A DNA stretch of 45,385 bases, from positions 339,746 to 385,130 of the forward strand of contig NZ_JALXFV010000005.1 of the NCBI RefSeq assembly GCF_023699475.1, in the 5' to 3' direction. Shown here in pieces: positions 32,319-39,603 of this stretch (positions within the stretch are counted from its first letter, which is position 1; every line of letters begins with the position of its first letter). The stretch is from Halomarina rubra (GTDB taxonomy: Archaea; Halobacteriota; Halobacteria; Halobacteriales; Haloarculaceae). The notes under the pieces were generated by a model, which made no database searches, was not told the origin of the DNA, and was given only the letters and a program-made list of their open reading frames with translations. Both the position numbers and the translations under genes were made by a program.

Positions 32319-34043
32319 TCAGTGGGTGAGCCGGTAGTGTTCACCCACCAACATACCACACAGAGCCCAGAAGGGAAGAATAGCGGTTGGCTTGTTGAAC
32401 AACGGGTTCAGGTTCAACTGTGCAATCGCACCAACGAGTCCGGACAGCACTCCGATGACGACAAGGGTATCAGATCGGGACAATACGAGCACCCGAAGGC
32501 CGGAGAAAATCGACAGTCCGAGACTTGCACAGTACAACAAAAATCCAGGGATACCCGTCCCAACGAGAACCTGTAAGAACATATTGTGGAGCCAGTACGA
32601 ACGGTCTAGACTAGTCTGGACAGCCGCGGATGGGAAGTTCGCTCCACCGATGCCAAAGACTGGATGCTCAACGGTCAATCCGAGCGACTCGACGTACATC
32701 TGCAACCGGATACCTAGATTGGACGTGTCGAAAAACGGAATATCGAACGACCCAGTAGGGGACGGGTTTCCACCCGATTCGACTGGCTGAGCCTCTGTAC
32801 TCGATGGTGTAGCTGTCGTCTGGGTTCCCGTCGGCTGAGTCCCCACATCGGACGGAGTTTCTGCCAAACGGGTCCCCTCGGGAGAAACGTCTGTAGATGG
32901 AGTAGAAGGAGACGGAGTCTCGGTTGACCCCGTCTCCCCTCTTTCACTGAGGTTCGGCAGCGCGGCCGTCCCAGAACTGGTCCCCGGAAGCAGGAGAAAG
33001 ACGATGGCTAGAACGCCGCCGAGGAGCGTCACAAGTAGGTTTCCGGAGGAATTCGAGAACGGGTTTCGGATTTCCTTCCGGAACGTCCACAGCCCCAGAG
33101 CCGCAAAGCAAACGAGCGCAACGACGATACCACCTCGCCCAGCGTCCCACGCAGTTGTACGCTGAACGAACACCATCATCAGGACTGCGAGAGTCCAAAG
33201 CAGTCGTTTCTTGCCCTGTTCGCGGAACGCGTAGGCGACCCCCACCGGGACAGCCAAGGTAATCAGGACGGCAATCGGGCCTCCGAACGCAAAACCGTTG
33301 ATGTGGGGACCAATCGGGAAGCTACCGAGCGGACCCAGAGTCAGATACTCCGAGGCGGTGCGGGCGGCTTCGCCGTGGTGTGGAAATCCGAGAGGACCTC
33401 CATTGACGAACTGCAACAGTCCGACGATGGAATGTGCGAGAACGGCGACGACGATCAGGAGGGTGGCGTGCCGAAGCTCGACGATTCCGTCCGCGACGAG
33501 CCAGGTCGAAATCAGGAAGATGAGACCGATTTGGAACACGTACAGCGTGAAGTAGTACGCCATATCGGGTCGCGGACCATTCCCAACGACAGCGGCGAGG
33601 AGACTCCAGCCAACGAATCCGGCGAACAGGTAGTGAGCGAGTGACACTGTCGGCACCGTCCCACGCGAAAAGTAGTACAACACGATGCACGCGAGAGGAG
33701 CGTAGAAAATCCATATCTGTGGGCCGATTCCAGCAATGATGTCTCGGCTCGGACCTGCGGGTATAGCAATCCGAACCGTGATCAGAATCAGGAGTGACGC
33801 GACGAAACCCGCGAGAAGGTCCTCGGAATACAGGATGTAGCCACCGTAGACGAGGCCACAGATCGCAATCGCGACGTACTCTTTCTCGGGCAGCGGCGGC
33901 AGAAAAGTCCGAAATGCTGTGGTCAGAACTGGCGACAGAACGAACAAGAGTAGAGTGAGGACACCTCCGGAGACGATAAACGAACGGCTGTCAGGAGGTT
34001 CGGTATCGATTCGGAGACGGGAGATTACCCCGCTAAAACTCAT
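32319..34043 (-). CDS. O-antigen ligase/polymerase-like membrane protein
   Basis: A 574-residue membrane protein with about 11-12 helices and the WaaL/Wzy-type signature region around GVGGANFPSAAV-like sequence (here FGIGGANFPSAAVQTSLDRSYWLHNMFLQVLVGTG), which ends the large external loop. Such proteins polymerise or ligate lipid-linked glycans on the outer face. Between helices, residues about 350-432 form a long Ser/Thr/Pro-rich stretch (TETPSPSTPSTDVSPEG and similar), unusual for the family and a candidate O-glycosylation region. Which of polymerase or ligase it is cannot be told from sequence. Confidence 0.8.
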   Translation of the reverse strand: MSFSGVISRLRIDTEPPDSRSFIVSGGVLTLLLFVLSPVLTTAFRTFLPPLPEKEYVAIAICGLVYGGYILYSEDLLAGFVASLLILITVRIAIPAGPSRDIIAGIGPQIWIFYAPLACIVLYYFSRGTVPTVSLAHYLFAGFVGWSLLAAVVGNGPRPDMAYYFTLYVFQIGLIFLISTWLVADGIVELRHATLLIVVAVLAHSIVGLLQFVNGGPLGFPHHGEAARTASEYLTLGPLGSFPIGPHINGFAFGGPIAVLITLAVPVGVAYAFREQGKKRLLWTLAVLMMVFVQRTTAWDAGRGGIVVALVCFAALGLWTFRKEIRNPFSNSSGNLLVTLLGGVLAIVFLLLPGTSSGTAALPNLSERGETGSTETPSPSTPSTDVSPEGTRLAETPSDVGTQPTGTQTTATPSSTEAQPVESGGNPSPTGSFDIPFFDTSNLGIRLQMYVESLGLTVEHPVFGIGGANFPSAAVQTSLDRSYWLHNMFLQVLVGTGIPGFLLYCASLGLSIFSGLRVLVLSRSDTLVVIGVLSGLVGAIAQLNLNPLFNKPTAILPFWALCGMLVGEHYRLTH

Positions 34044-34169
34044 GACGAGATTGTCGGCAATGTCCAGCCATAGTACTTTCGTGTTCTATGGGAAGTAGAG
34101 CGGTTCGTGTCGGGCAGTTGGAACGGTCGCTGAACTAGGAAACTGTTCGAATCCTGTGTAGCAGGGCCA

Positions 34170-35021
34170 TCACACTCTAGCGAACAACTCGTAGATCGTT
34201 CCGCGAAGTCGATTGGGGAATAGTCGCAGCGGCGTACGGGTGAGTAGATTAAAGATTAGCACGTGGAGGGGTGTGAACCCCCGTTTGTAAAATGAAACCA
34301 GCAACCGAGCCTCGTCTTTGGCGTACTTCCAACCCCCTCTCCGTTCGTACAACTTCTCGCCGGCTCGGGCCTTTAGCAGTATTTCTGGGATATTTCCGAA
34401 CGTGGCCCCAGAGAGCAACATTCGGACCCAAAGGTCGTAATCTTCCATCGGGTCGGTAGCTCGGTAGTTCCCTGCACGGAGCACGGCCTCTCTCCGGAAC
34501 ATGACCGTACCGTGGTTCATTGGACTACGGAACTTCGCCCGCTTCACGATAGCGTCGTGGTCAGTCGGCACCTCGCGTCTTGCGACTGGGTCGTCAGGCG
34601 ACGATTGGAACTCCTCGAGGTAGCCCCCGATGATATCGACGGAGGGATTTTCTTGGAGGTATCCGAGTTGTCGCTCGAACCGCGACGGAACCGAGATATC
34701 ATCAGCGTCCATTCGAGCGATGACGTCGTGAGAGCACCTCTCGACACCGACACGGAGAGCGTTACCCAGACCTTGGTTCCGCTCGATTGCGTGTGTCTCC
34801 ACCACTGATGATGCAGAACACTTCCGTTGAACGAGTTCGTTCAGACGGAGTGTCAGAGGCCCGTCCTGAACGATTAGAATTTCGTCCGGAGGGTGAGATT
34901 GTGACAGAATGCTTTCGATTGCGACCTCCAGTTCTCGGGGGTCGTCGCCCTGATAGATGGGGAGTAAAACCGAAAATTCAGGAACGTTTGTAGGAGAAGA
35001 GCGTGATGGAGAATCTACCAA
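34170..35021 (-). CDS. Glycosyltransferase, GT2 family
   Basis: A 283-residue GT-A fold glycosyltransferase. FSVLLPIYQGDDPRELEVAIESIL is the nucleotide-binding strand-loop, ILIVQDGP and IARMDADDIS give the metal-binding DxD, and MNHGTVMFRREAVLRAGNYR and EDYDLWVRMLLSG give the acceptor and catalytic-base (ED) region. It would transfer a sugar from a nucleotide donor in the cytoplasm. No ATG or GTG fits the N-terminus; the only start before the first strand is TTG at 35021, so a TTG start is inferred. AT-rich codon use, part of the island. Confidence 0.88.
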   Translation of the reverse strand: MVDSPSRSSPTNVPEFSVLLPIYQGDDPRELEVAIESILSQSHPPDEILIVQDGPLTLRLNELVQRKCSASSVVETHAIERNQGLGNALRVGVERCSHDVIARMDADDISVPSRFERQLGYLQENPSVDIIGGYLEEFQSSPDDPVARREVPTDHDAIVKRAKFRSPMNHGTVMFRREAVLRAGNYRATDPMEDYDLWVRMLLSGATFGNIPEILLKARAGEKLYERRGGWKYAKDEARLLVSFYKRGFTPLHVLIFNLLTRTPLRLFPNRLRGTIYELFARV

Positions 35022-35257
35022 TGTGGACCACTCAAGTTCGACTATCAGATACCAGCTTAGGGCACTGTATCATAGTTGCGATAGCACGCAACCCCAGGTC
35101 ACAGTTCGAGAAGGGTAGCCAGTGCCATGGACGAAACGAGCGTTGTGTTTAGCAGGGCAGTGAGGAGATAAGTAGCACACGTACAATCGCCGAATTCACA
35201 CGAGGACCACCTGCCCCGATGCGACGCCTTCTTTGCTCGACTCCCTCGTGAGAGGAT

Positions 35258-37639
35258 ATGGTTACAGCCGGCGACGTCCACGCCCTCCTCGCAGACCGGC
35301 CCGAACTGGTCCCGGCGGTCGAGGCCGTGCTCGCGGCCGACGAGCCGTTCGCCTTCGCGGACCTGTCGGTCGACTCGGGGCGGTTCGGGGAACTCGTCTC
35401 CCAGGGCGTCGTCGAGAAGACGTCGGAGGGTGAGTACCGCGTCGCCGACCGCGGTGCTGTCCGGCAGGGACTCGAAGCCGCACGAACCGGCGACACCGAG
35501 CGCGAGACGACGGCCACCGGAGGGGTCACCTCGAACGCCAGTCGTTCGACACCCTCGCTCCCGAGCTTCTCCGACTTCGACCGGAGCGACAAACTCACCG
35601 CTCTCGGACTCCTCGCGGGGCTCCTCCTCGTCGTCGCCTTCCGCCTCACCTCGTGGCCCGCCGTCTTTCGAGACGGTCACGTCGTCCTCTCCGGGAACGA
35701 CCCGTACTACTACCGGTTCCTCGTCGAGCAGTTGGTCACCGACCCGCAGGTGACACCCTCGAACCTCCCGGGCGCGGCCGCGAAGGGCGAACCCCTCACG
35801 GTCGTGAGCCTCTGGCTCGTCGCACTCCTGTTCGGCGGTCTCGACGCCGTCGGCGGCGTGCTCGCGTGGTACCCACCCGTCGCGGCCGCGACGACCGGCC
35901 TGCTCGTCTACGGTGTCGCCACCCTCGTCACCGACGACCGGCGGGTGGGTCTCGCGTCGGTGCTGATGCTCGCCGTCCTGCCCGGCCACGCGATGCGGAC
36001 GAGCATGGGCTTCGCCGACCACCACGCCTTCGACTACGTCTGGCTGGCGCTCACGCTGCTGGGCGTCGTGGCCGTGACCGTCGCCGCGCGGCGCTCGCAG
36101 GCGCGTTCACGACCGCGACTCGGCCTCTCGGGCGTCGGTGTCGCGACGGTCGCACTCGGCGTGACCGGCCAGGTACTGGCGTGGGAGGCCGGCCCGCTGC
36201 TCGTGGTGCCGCTCGGACTCTACCTCGCGGTCGACGCCCTCAGAGCGGTCGCCGAGGAGGAGTCGCCGCTTCACACGGGCGGCCCGGTCGTGCTCGGCGT
36301 GGGCATCGCGGCCGCCCTGACCTGGCTCGTCCACAGCACGCTCGGCTGGCACACGACGCTCGTCGCCGCCGCGCCGGCGCTGGTCGCCGTCGGCGGGGTC
36401 GGCGTGCTGGTGCTCGGGGAGGCCGCCTACCGGACCGGCCTCCCGGCGTGGGCGCTCGCGGCCATCGAACTCGTCGGGGGTGTAGCTGCAGTGGTCGCAC
36501 TCCGGATGCTCGCTCCACAGTTCTGGACGGAGTTCACCACCGCGGCCACCGACCGCCTGTTCGCCGACCGCGCCATCGCGGAGGTTCAGAGCCTGTTCAG
36601 CGGGTCGCTCGGCTGGCTCCTGCTGTTCGGACTCCTGCTCCTGATTGCGCTCCCGTACCTCGGCTGGAGTCTCCACCGCGCTCGTACGGACGCCCGGTGG
36701 CTCCCGCTCGGCGTCTACGGGACGTACTTCCTCGTGCTCGCGGCCGTCCAGGTCCGGTTCGTCGGGCAGCTGTCGCCGGTCGTCGCCGTCTTCGCCGGCC
36801 TCGCGTTCGTCCACGTCGCCGGGTGGGCCGACGTCGTCGCTCCCCCGGCGCCGTTCGCCGGCGGCACCGCGCCGACGCTCTCGCTCCCCGACCGGTCGAC
36901 CGTCCAGGCGCTCGTCGTGCTGTTCGTCCTCCTCGCCGGGTTGAGCGTCGTCCAGGTGCCGCTGAAGACCAACCTGGTCACGACCGACGCCGGCGAGTAC
37001 GAGACCGCCGCGGAGATGAGCGCGTACAGCGAGAAGACGGGTCTGACCTACCCCGAGAACTACGTGCTGAGCAACTGGGGGGACAACCGGGTGTACAACT
37101 ACTTCGTCAGCGGCGAGTCGTTCTCCTACAGCTTCGCCGAGCGCCACTACCGGTCGTTCCTCTCGGGGACCGACGGCGAGGGCTGGTACGAGCGCCTGAA
37201 CCGGCGCGGGTTCGTCGTCACGACGGACGCCGCGGCGGGCAGCGGCCTGACGGTGACGAACGCGAACGGCGACGCCACGCCCGACATCGGGACCCGACTC
37301 CACGACGACTACGGCAGCCGGGACGGCGACGACCCGGGACTGGGCCACTACCGACTGGTCGCGACGGTCGACGACGGGCGCTACAAGGCGTTCCACCTGG
37401 TCCCCGGTGCGGTCGTGCGAGGCAGCGCCGACCCGTCCTCGACGGTGACCGTCGAGACGCGCGTCGAGGTCGACGGGACGTCGTTCGCCTACACGCGACA
37501 GACGACCGCCGACGCCGACGGGCAGTACAGCGTCCGGGTCGCCTACCCCGGCGCGTACGCCGTGCCCGGCACCGAGTCGCGAGTGACGGTCGAGGAGCGG
37601 GCGGTCCTGAACGGGACGACGGTTTCGACGGAAGCCTGA
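35258..37639 (+). CDS. STT3/AglB-related membrane protein with N-terminal winged-helix-like domain
   Basis: A 793-residue protein related to the oligosaccharyltransferase AglB/STT3. Residues about 1-75 look like a small helix-turn-helix-type domain (VDSGRFGELVSQGVVEKTSEGEYRVAD, broken here: FGELVSQGVVEKT, GEYRVAD). About 12 helices follow. GNDPYYYRF near residue 147 and GFADHHAFDYVW near 250 match the acidic metal-site motifs of STT3. Where AglB has WWDYG, this protein has SNWGDNRVYNYF near 605. A soluble beta-rich C-terminal domain follows (about 570-793). The changed motif makes standard N-glycosylation of Asn-X-Ser/Thr uncertain. It borders the glycan island and lies next to UppP. Confidence 0.8.
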   Translation: MVTAGDVHALLADRPELVPAVEAVLAADEPFAFADLSVDSGRFGELVSQGVVEKTSEGEYRVADRGAVRQGLEAARTGDTERETTATGGVTSNASRSTPSLPSFSDFDRSDKLTALGLLAGLLLVVAFRLTSWPAVFRDGHVVLSGNDPYYYRFLVEQLVTDPQVTPSNLPGAAAKGEPLTVVSLWLVALLFGGLDAVGGVLAWYPPVAAATTGLLVYGVATLVTDDRRVGLASVLMLAVLPGHAMRTSMGFADHHAFDYVWLALTLLGVVAVTVAARRSQARSRPRLGLSGVGVATVALGVTGQVLAWEAGPLLVVPLGLYLAVDALRAVAEEESPLHTGGPVVLGVGIAAALTWLVHSTLGWHTTLVAAAPALVAVGGVGVLVLGEAAYRTGLPAWALAAIELVGGVAAVVALRMLAPQFWTEFTTAATDRLFADRAIAEVQSLFSGSLGWLLLFGLLLLIALPYLGWSLHRARTDARWLPLGVYGTYFLVLAAVQVRFVGQLSPVVAVFAGLAFVHVAGWADVVAPPAPFAGGTAPTLSLPDRSTVQALVVLFVLLAGLSVVQVPLKTNLVTTDAGEYETAAEMSAYSEKTGLTYPENYVLSNWGDNRVYNYFVSGESFSYSFAERHYRSFLSGTDGEGWYERLNRRGFVVTTDAAAGSGLTVTNANGDATPDIGTRLHDDYGSRDGDDPGLGHYRLVATVDDGRYKAFHLVPGAVVRGSADPSSTVTVETRVEVDGTSFAYTRQTTADADGQYSVRVAYPGAYAVPGTESRVTVEERAVLNGTTVSTEA

Positions 37640-37665
37640 CCGACGACGCCACCGTTCGAGTGCGT

Positions 37666-38475
37666 TCAGACGACCAACAGTCCGCCGAGCATCGCGACCG
37701 CACCGAGACCGAGACAGACCGCCCAGAACGAAACCCGCTCGACGACCCGGAGGAGCGCGTCGATGGTCACGTATCCCACGACGAACGCCGTGAGCAGTGC
37801 GACGCCGGCCTGCTGGGTCGTCACGTCCCCGAGTCCGGTGTCGAGGTAGGCGATGGTCGCGCCGCCGAGCGCCGCCGGGATGGAGAGGAGAAACGAGAAG
37901 CGGAACGCCGAGGAGCCGTCGTACCCCCGGAGGAGGAGCGTCCCGGTCGTCATCCCCGAGCGGGAGATCCCCGGGAGGATGGCGACGCCCTGTGCCGCGC
38001 CGACGAGGACGGCGTCGACCGCGTCCGGTTCGGTCTCGGCGCTCTCCCGTCCGGCCGTGAGCTTCTGGAACAACCCGGTCGCGACGAGCAACACGCCGAT
38101 GAGCACGACCACCGTCCCCCCGGTCAGTTCGTTCACCACCTCGTCCAACGTCGCGTAGGCCGCGAGGCCGACGACCCCCGAGACGAGCGTCCCGATGGCG
38201 AGGAACGTCACGGGTGCCTGTTCGCCCTCGAACGCCCGCCGTGGATGCCACCGCGGCAGGCGAGCGAGCAGGTCGGCGACCTCGTCGTGGTAGTACACCG
38301 CGGCCGAGAACGCCGTCCCCAGGTGCAAGAAGAGGCCGAAGGCGACCGCCGACTCGACTGGTTGGCCGAGCGCCGTGAGGACGACGGCGAGGTTCCCCTC
38401 ACTCGATATCGGGAGCCACTCGAAGATGCCCTGGAGGACGCCGGCGAGGAGCGCGACGAGGAGGGGCCGGTCCAT
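37666..38475 (-). CDS. uppP: UppP/BacA-type polyprenyl-diphosphate phosphatase
   Basis: A 269-residue membrane protein of the BacA/UppP family, which removes a phosphate from polyprenyl diphosphate to recycle the glycan lipid carrier on the outer membrane face. The two signature segments are GVLQGIFEWLPISSEGNL (with the catalytic Glu and Ser) and GAAQGVAILPGISRSGMT (with the Arg). About eight helices are predicted. The ATG at 38475 is about 27 nt after a CTTTAC patch on the minus strand, suggesting a leaderless message. It converges with the STT3-like gene (26 nt between stops) and fits as the final step of the glycan pathway. Confidence 0.93.
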   Translation of the reverse strand: MDRPLLVALLAGVLQGIFEWLPISSEGNLAVVLTALGQPVESAVAFGLFLHLGTAFSAAVYYHDEVADLLARLPRWHPRRAFEGEQAPVTFLAIGTLVSGVVGLAAYATLDEVVNELTGGTVVVLIGVLLVATGLFQKLTAGRESAETEPDAVDAVLVGAAQGVAILPGISRSGMTTGTLLLRGYDGSSAFRFSFLLSIPAALGGATIAYLDTGLGDVTTQQAGVALLTAFVVGYVTIDALLRVVERVSFWAVCLGLGAVAMLGGLLVV

Positions 38476-38780
38476 ACCACACCGAGTCGGAGCGCCGAGT
38501 AAAGGGGTTGTTATTCGCCCTCGGGACGACCGGAAGACTCGACCGACAGCGAGACACCCGTCGTCCACTTCCTCATGAGGCCCCAACCGAACACCCGGTC
38601 CTCGACGGTCGGTCGCGACGGAGGGCGATAAACCCCAATCTGCTATACGAAATCGCGGCGTCGGGCGTTCGTCACGGCCCAGTGAAGCACGGAGCGATCG
38701 TCCGAGAGGTGGCCGAGAGAGGGTCCGCGACATGGACCAGCTTCACAAGGTTGACCGGCCGCCGGAACGAGCGGTCGAGT
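38476..38780. other. Spacer between uppP and the 92-aa protein gene
   Basis: Divergent intergenic region. It holds the uppP promoter near 38500 and a GATAAACCCC/CTATACGAAATC AT-richer patch at about 38629-38652. The frame of the downstream gene is open through it, but its composition and lack of motif argue against coding. I find no RNA gene. Confidence 0.5.
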
Positions 38781-39059
38781 ATGCCGGACACCGCCCGCCG
38801 ACTGGCGGACCACCTCGTCGCGACCGGCGAGCGTCCCGTCGATTCCCGGACGAACGCGTGGCTCGGGGAGGCAGAAGCACTCGCACGCGACATCGCCGAG
38901 TCCGACCTCGACCCGGCGGTCGAACGCGAGCGCGCGGGACACGTCGTCGACCTGCTGTCGAACGTCGAGTCGACCGGGGACGAGACTGCCGACGAACACG
39001 TTCGCGAGGCCCGGCGACTCGCCACGCGACTGGCCGGCGTGGACGACGTCGAGGAGTGA
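38781..39059 (+). CDS. Conserved small haloarchaeal protein (92 aa)
   Basis: A 92-residue acidic protein, MPDTARRLADHLVATGERPV to VDDVEE. It is predicted almost wholly helical, with regularly spaced Leu/Ala (AWLGEAEALARDIAES, HVVDLLSNVEST, HVREARRLATRLAG). It has no Cys and no membrane segment. I recognise the general pattern of short helical haloarchaeal proteins of unknown function but no named family with certainty. The ATG at 38781 is the last start before the conserved-looking part; the 91 upstream codons in frame look like spacer. Confidence 0.65.
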   Translation: MPDTARRLADHLVATGERPVDSRTNAWLGEAEALARDIAESDLDPAVERERAGHVVDLLSNVESTGDETADEHVREARRLATRLAGVDDVEE

Positions 39060-39117
39060 CCCGAGGTACGTTACCGCTGCCGTCGCCTTCTTGCAGACTC
39101 GGGTCCTCGGGACGGGT

Positions 39118-39285
39118 ATGGCGAAAGCAACGCGGCTGTTGACCGGTCTCCTCGGACTGTTCGTCGTCGCATCGGTCGTCCACTACGCGCTGTTCGGCGC
39201 GCTCCCCTTCGGGAAACCACAGCTGCTGGAAGACGACACCGACGAACCGTTCGACGACGACGACCGCGTCGAAGTCGTCGAGTAG
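39118..39285 (+). CDS. Small membrane protein with acidic C-terminal tail (55 aa)
   Basis: A 55-residue protein: one membrane helix (TGLLGLFVVASVVHYALFG, about 8-26) then a tail ending DEPFDDDDRVEVVE. The start ATG at 39118 gives MAKATRLLTG, positive before the helix and acidic after it, which predicts N-in, C-out or a membrane-tethered acidic tail. Function unknown. It follows the 92-residue protein gene by 58 nt on the same strand and may be co-transcribed. Confidence 0.65.
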   Translation: MAKATRLLTGLLGLFVVASVVHYALFGALPFGKPQLLEDDTDEPFDDDDRVEVVE

Positions 39286-39603
39286 TTACCCGACCACCCA
39301 CTTCTCGTCGTGACGCGACCGCACCCGTGACCGGACGGTGTCCCGTCTCGACGTCACCCCGACTCGACGACGCCGGACACCGCCATCCGCCCACCCCGCG
39401 CCCCGTGTGTGTCGGAGTCGACTCCTTTTGCAGCTATCCGAGCGAACGGCGGCGAAGTTCGAAAGTGCGTCCGCCCCACCGGCCACGACACACTGAGAGC
39501 GGAGGGCACCACGACAGTTTCGTATCGTAGCATACGATTTACTGTCGAGATGCGGACGAGAGCCGCCGAGCGTGTCGAACGGTCGGAGAAGCCGCCTACG
39601 GCG
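39286..39603. other. Spacer between the small membrane protein and RecJ-like genes
   Basis: Convergent intergenic region of 318 nt. Contains an 18-bp dyad (39520-39537) followed by an AT-rich patch that looks like a plus-strand promoter although no gene follows on that strand. I see no coding region. Confidence 0.5.
39520..39537. promoter_or_regulatory. TCGTAT-N6-ATACGA dyad
   Basis: Perfect 6-bp inverted repeat with a 6-nt centre (CGTAGC), followed directly by TTTACTG. It looks like an operator next to a core promoter directed to the right, but the next sequence on the plus strand is the 3' part of the antisense RecJ-like gene. It could drive an antisense RNA, belong to a lost gene, or be chance. 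Confidence 0.3.

Larger units (their letters stand above)
29286..35257. other. AT-richer glycan-synthesis island
   Basis: From just after the phosphoglycosyl transferase to just before the STT3-like gene, base composition falls visibly and codons often end in A or T, unlike both flanks. All four genes inside are on the minus strand: GT2, polymerase/ligase, GT4 and flippase. Spacers of 240-250 nt at 29286-29528, 32071-32318 and 35022-35257 contain no gene that I can support. The pattern fits replacement of the variable centre of a surface-glycan locus by horizontal transfer. No integrase, transposase or tRNA border is visible. Confidence 0.7.

Noticed and set aside
38508-38780. N-terminal extension of the 92-residue protein
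   Set aside because: The frame is open but Arg/Pro-rich like non-coding haloarchaeal DNA, whereas the part after 38781 is acidic and helical.
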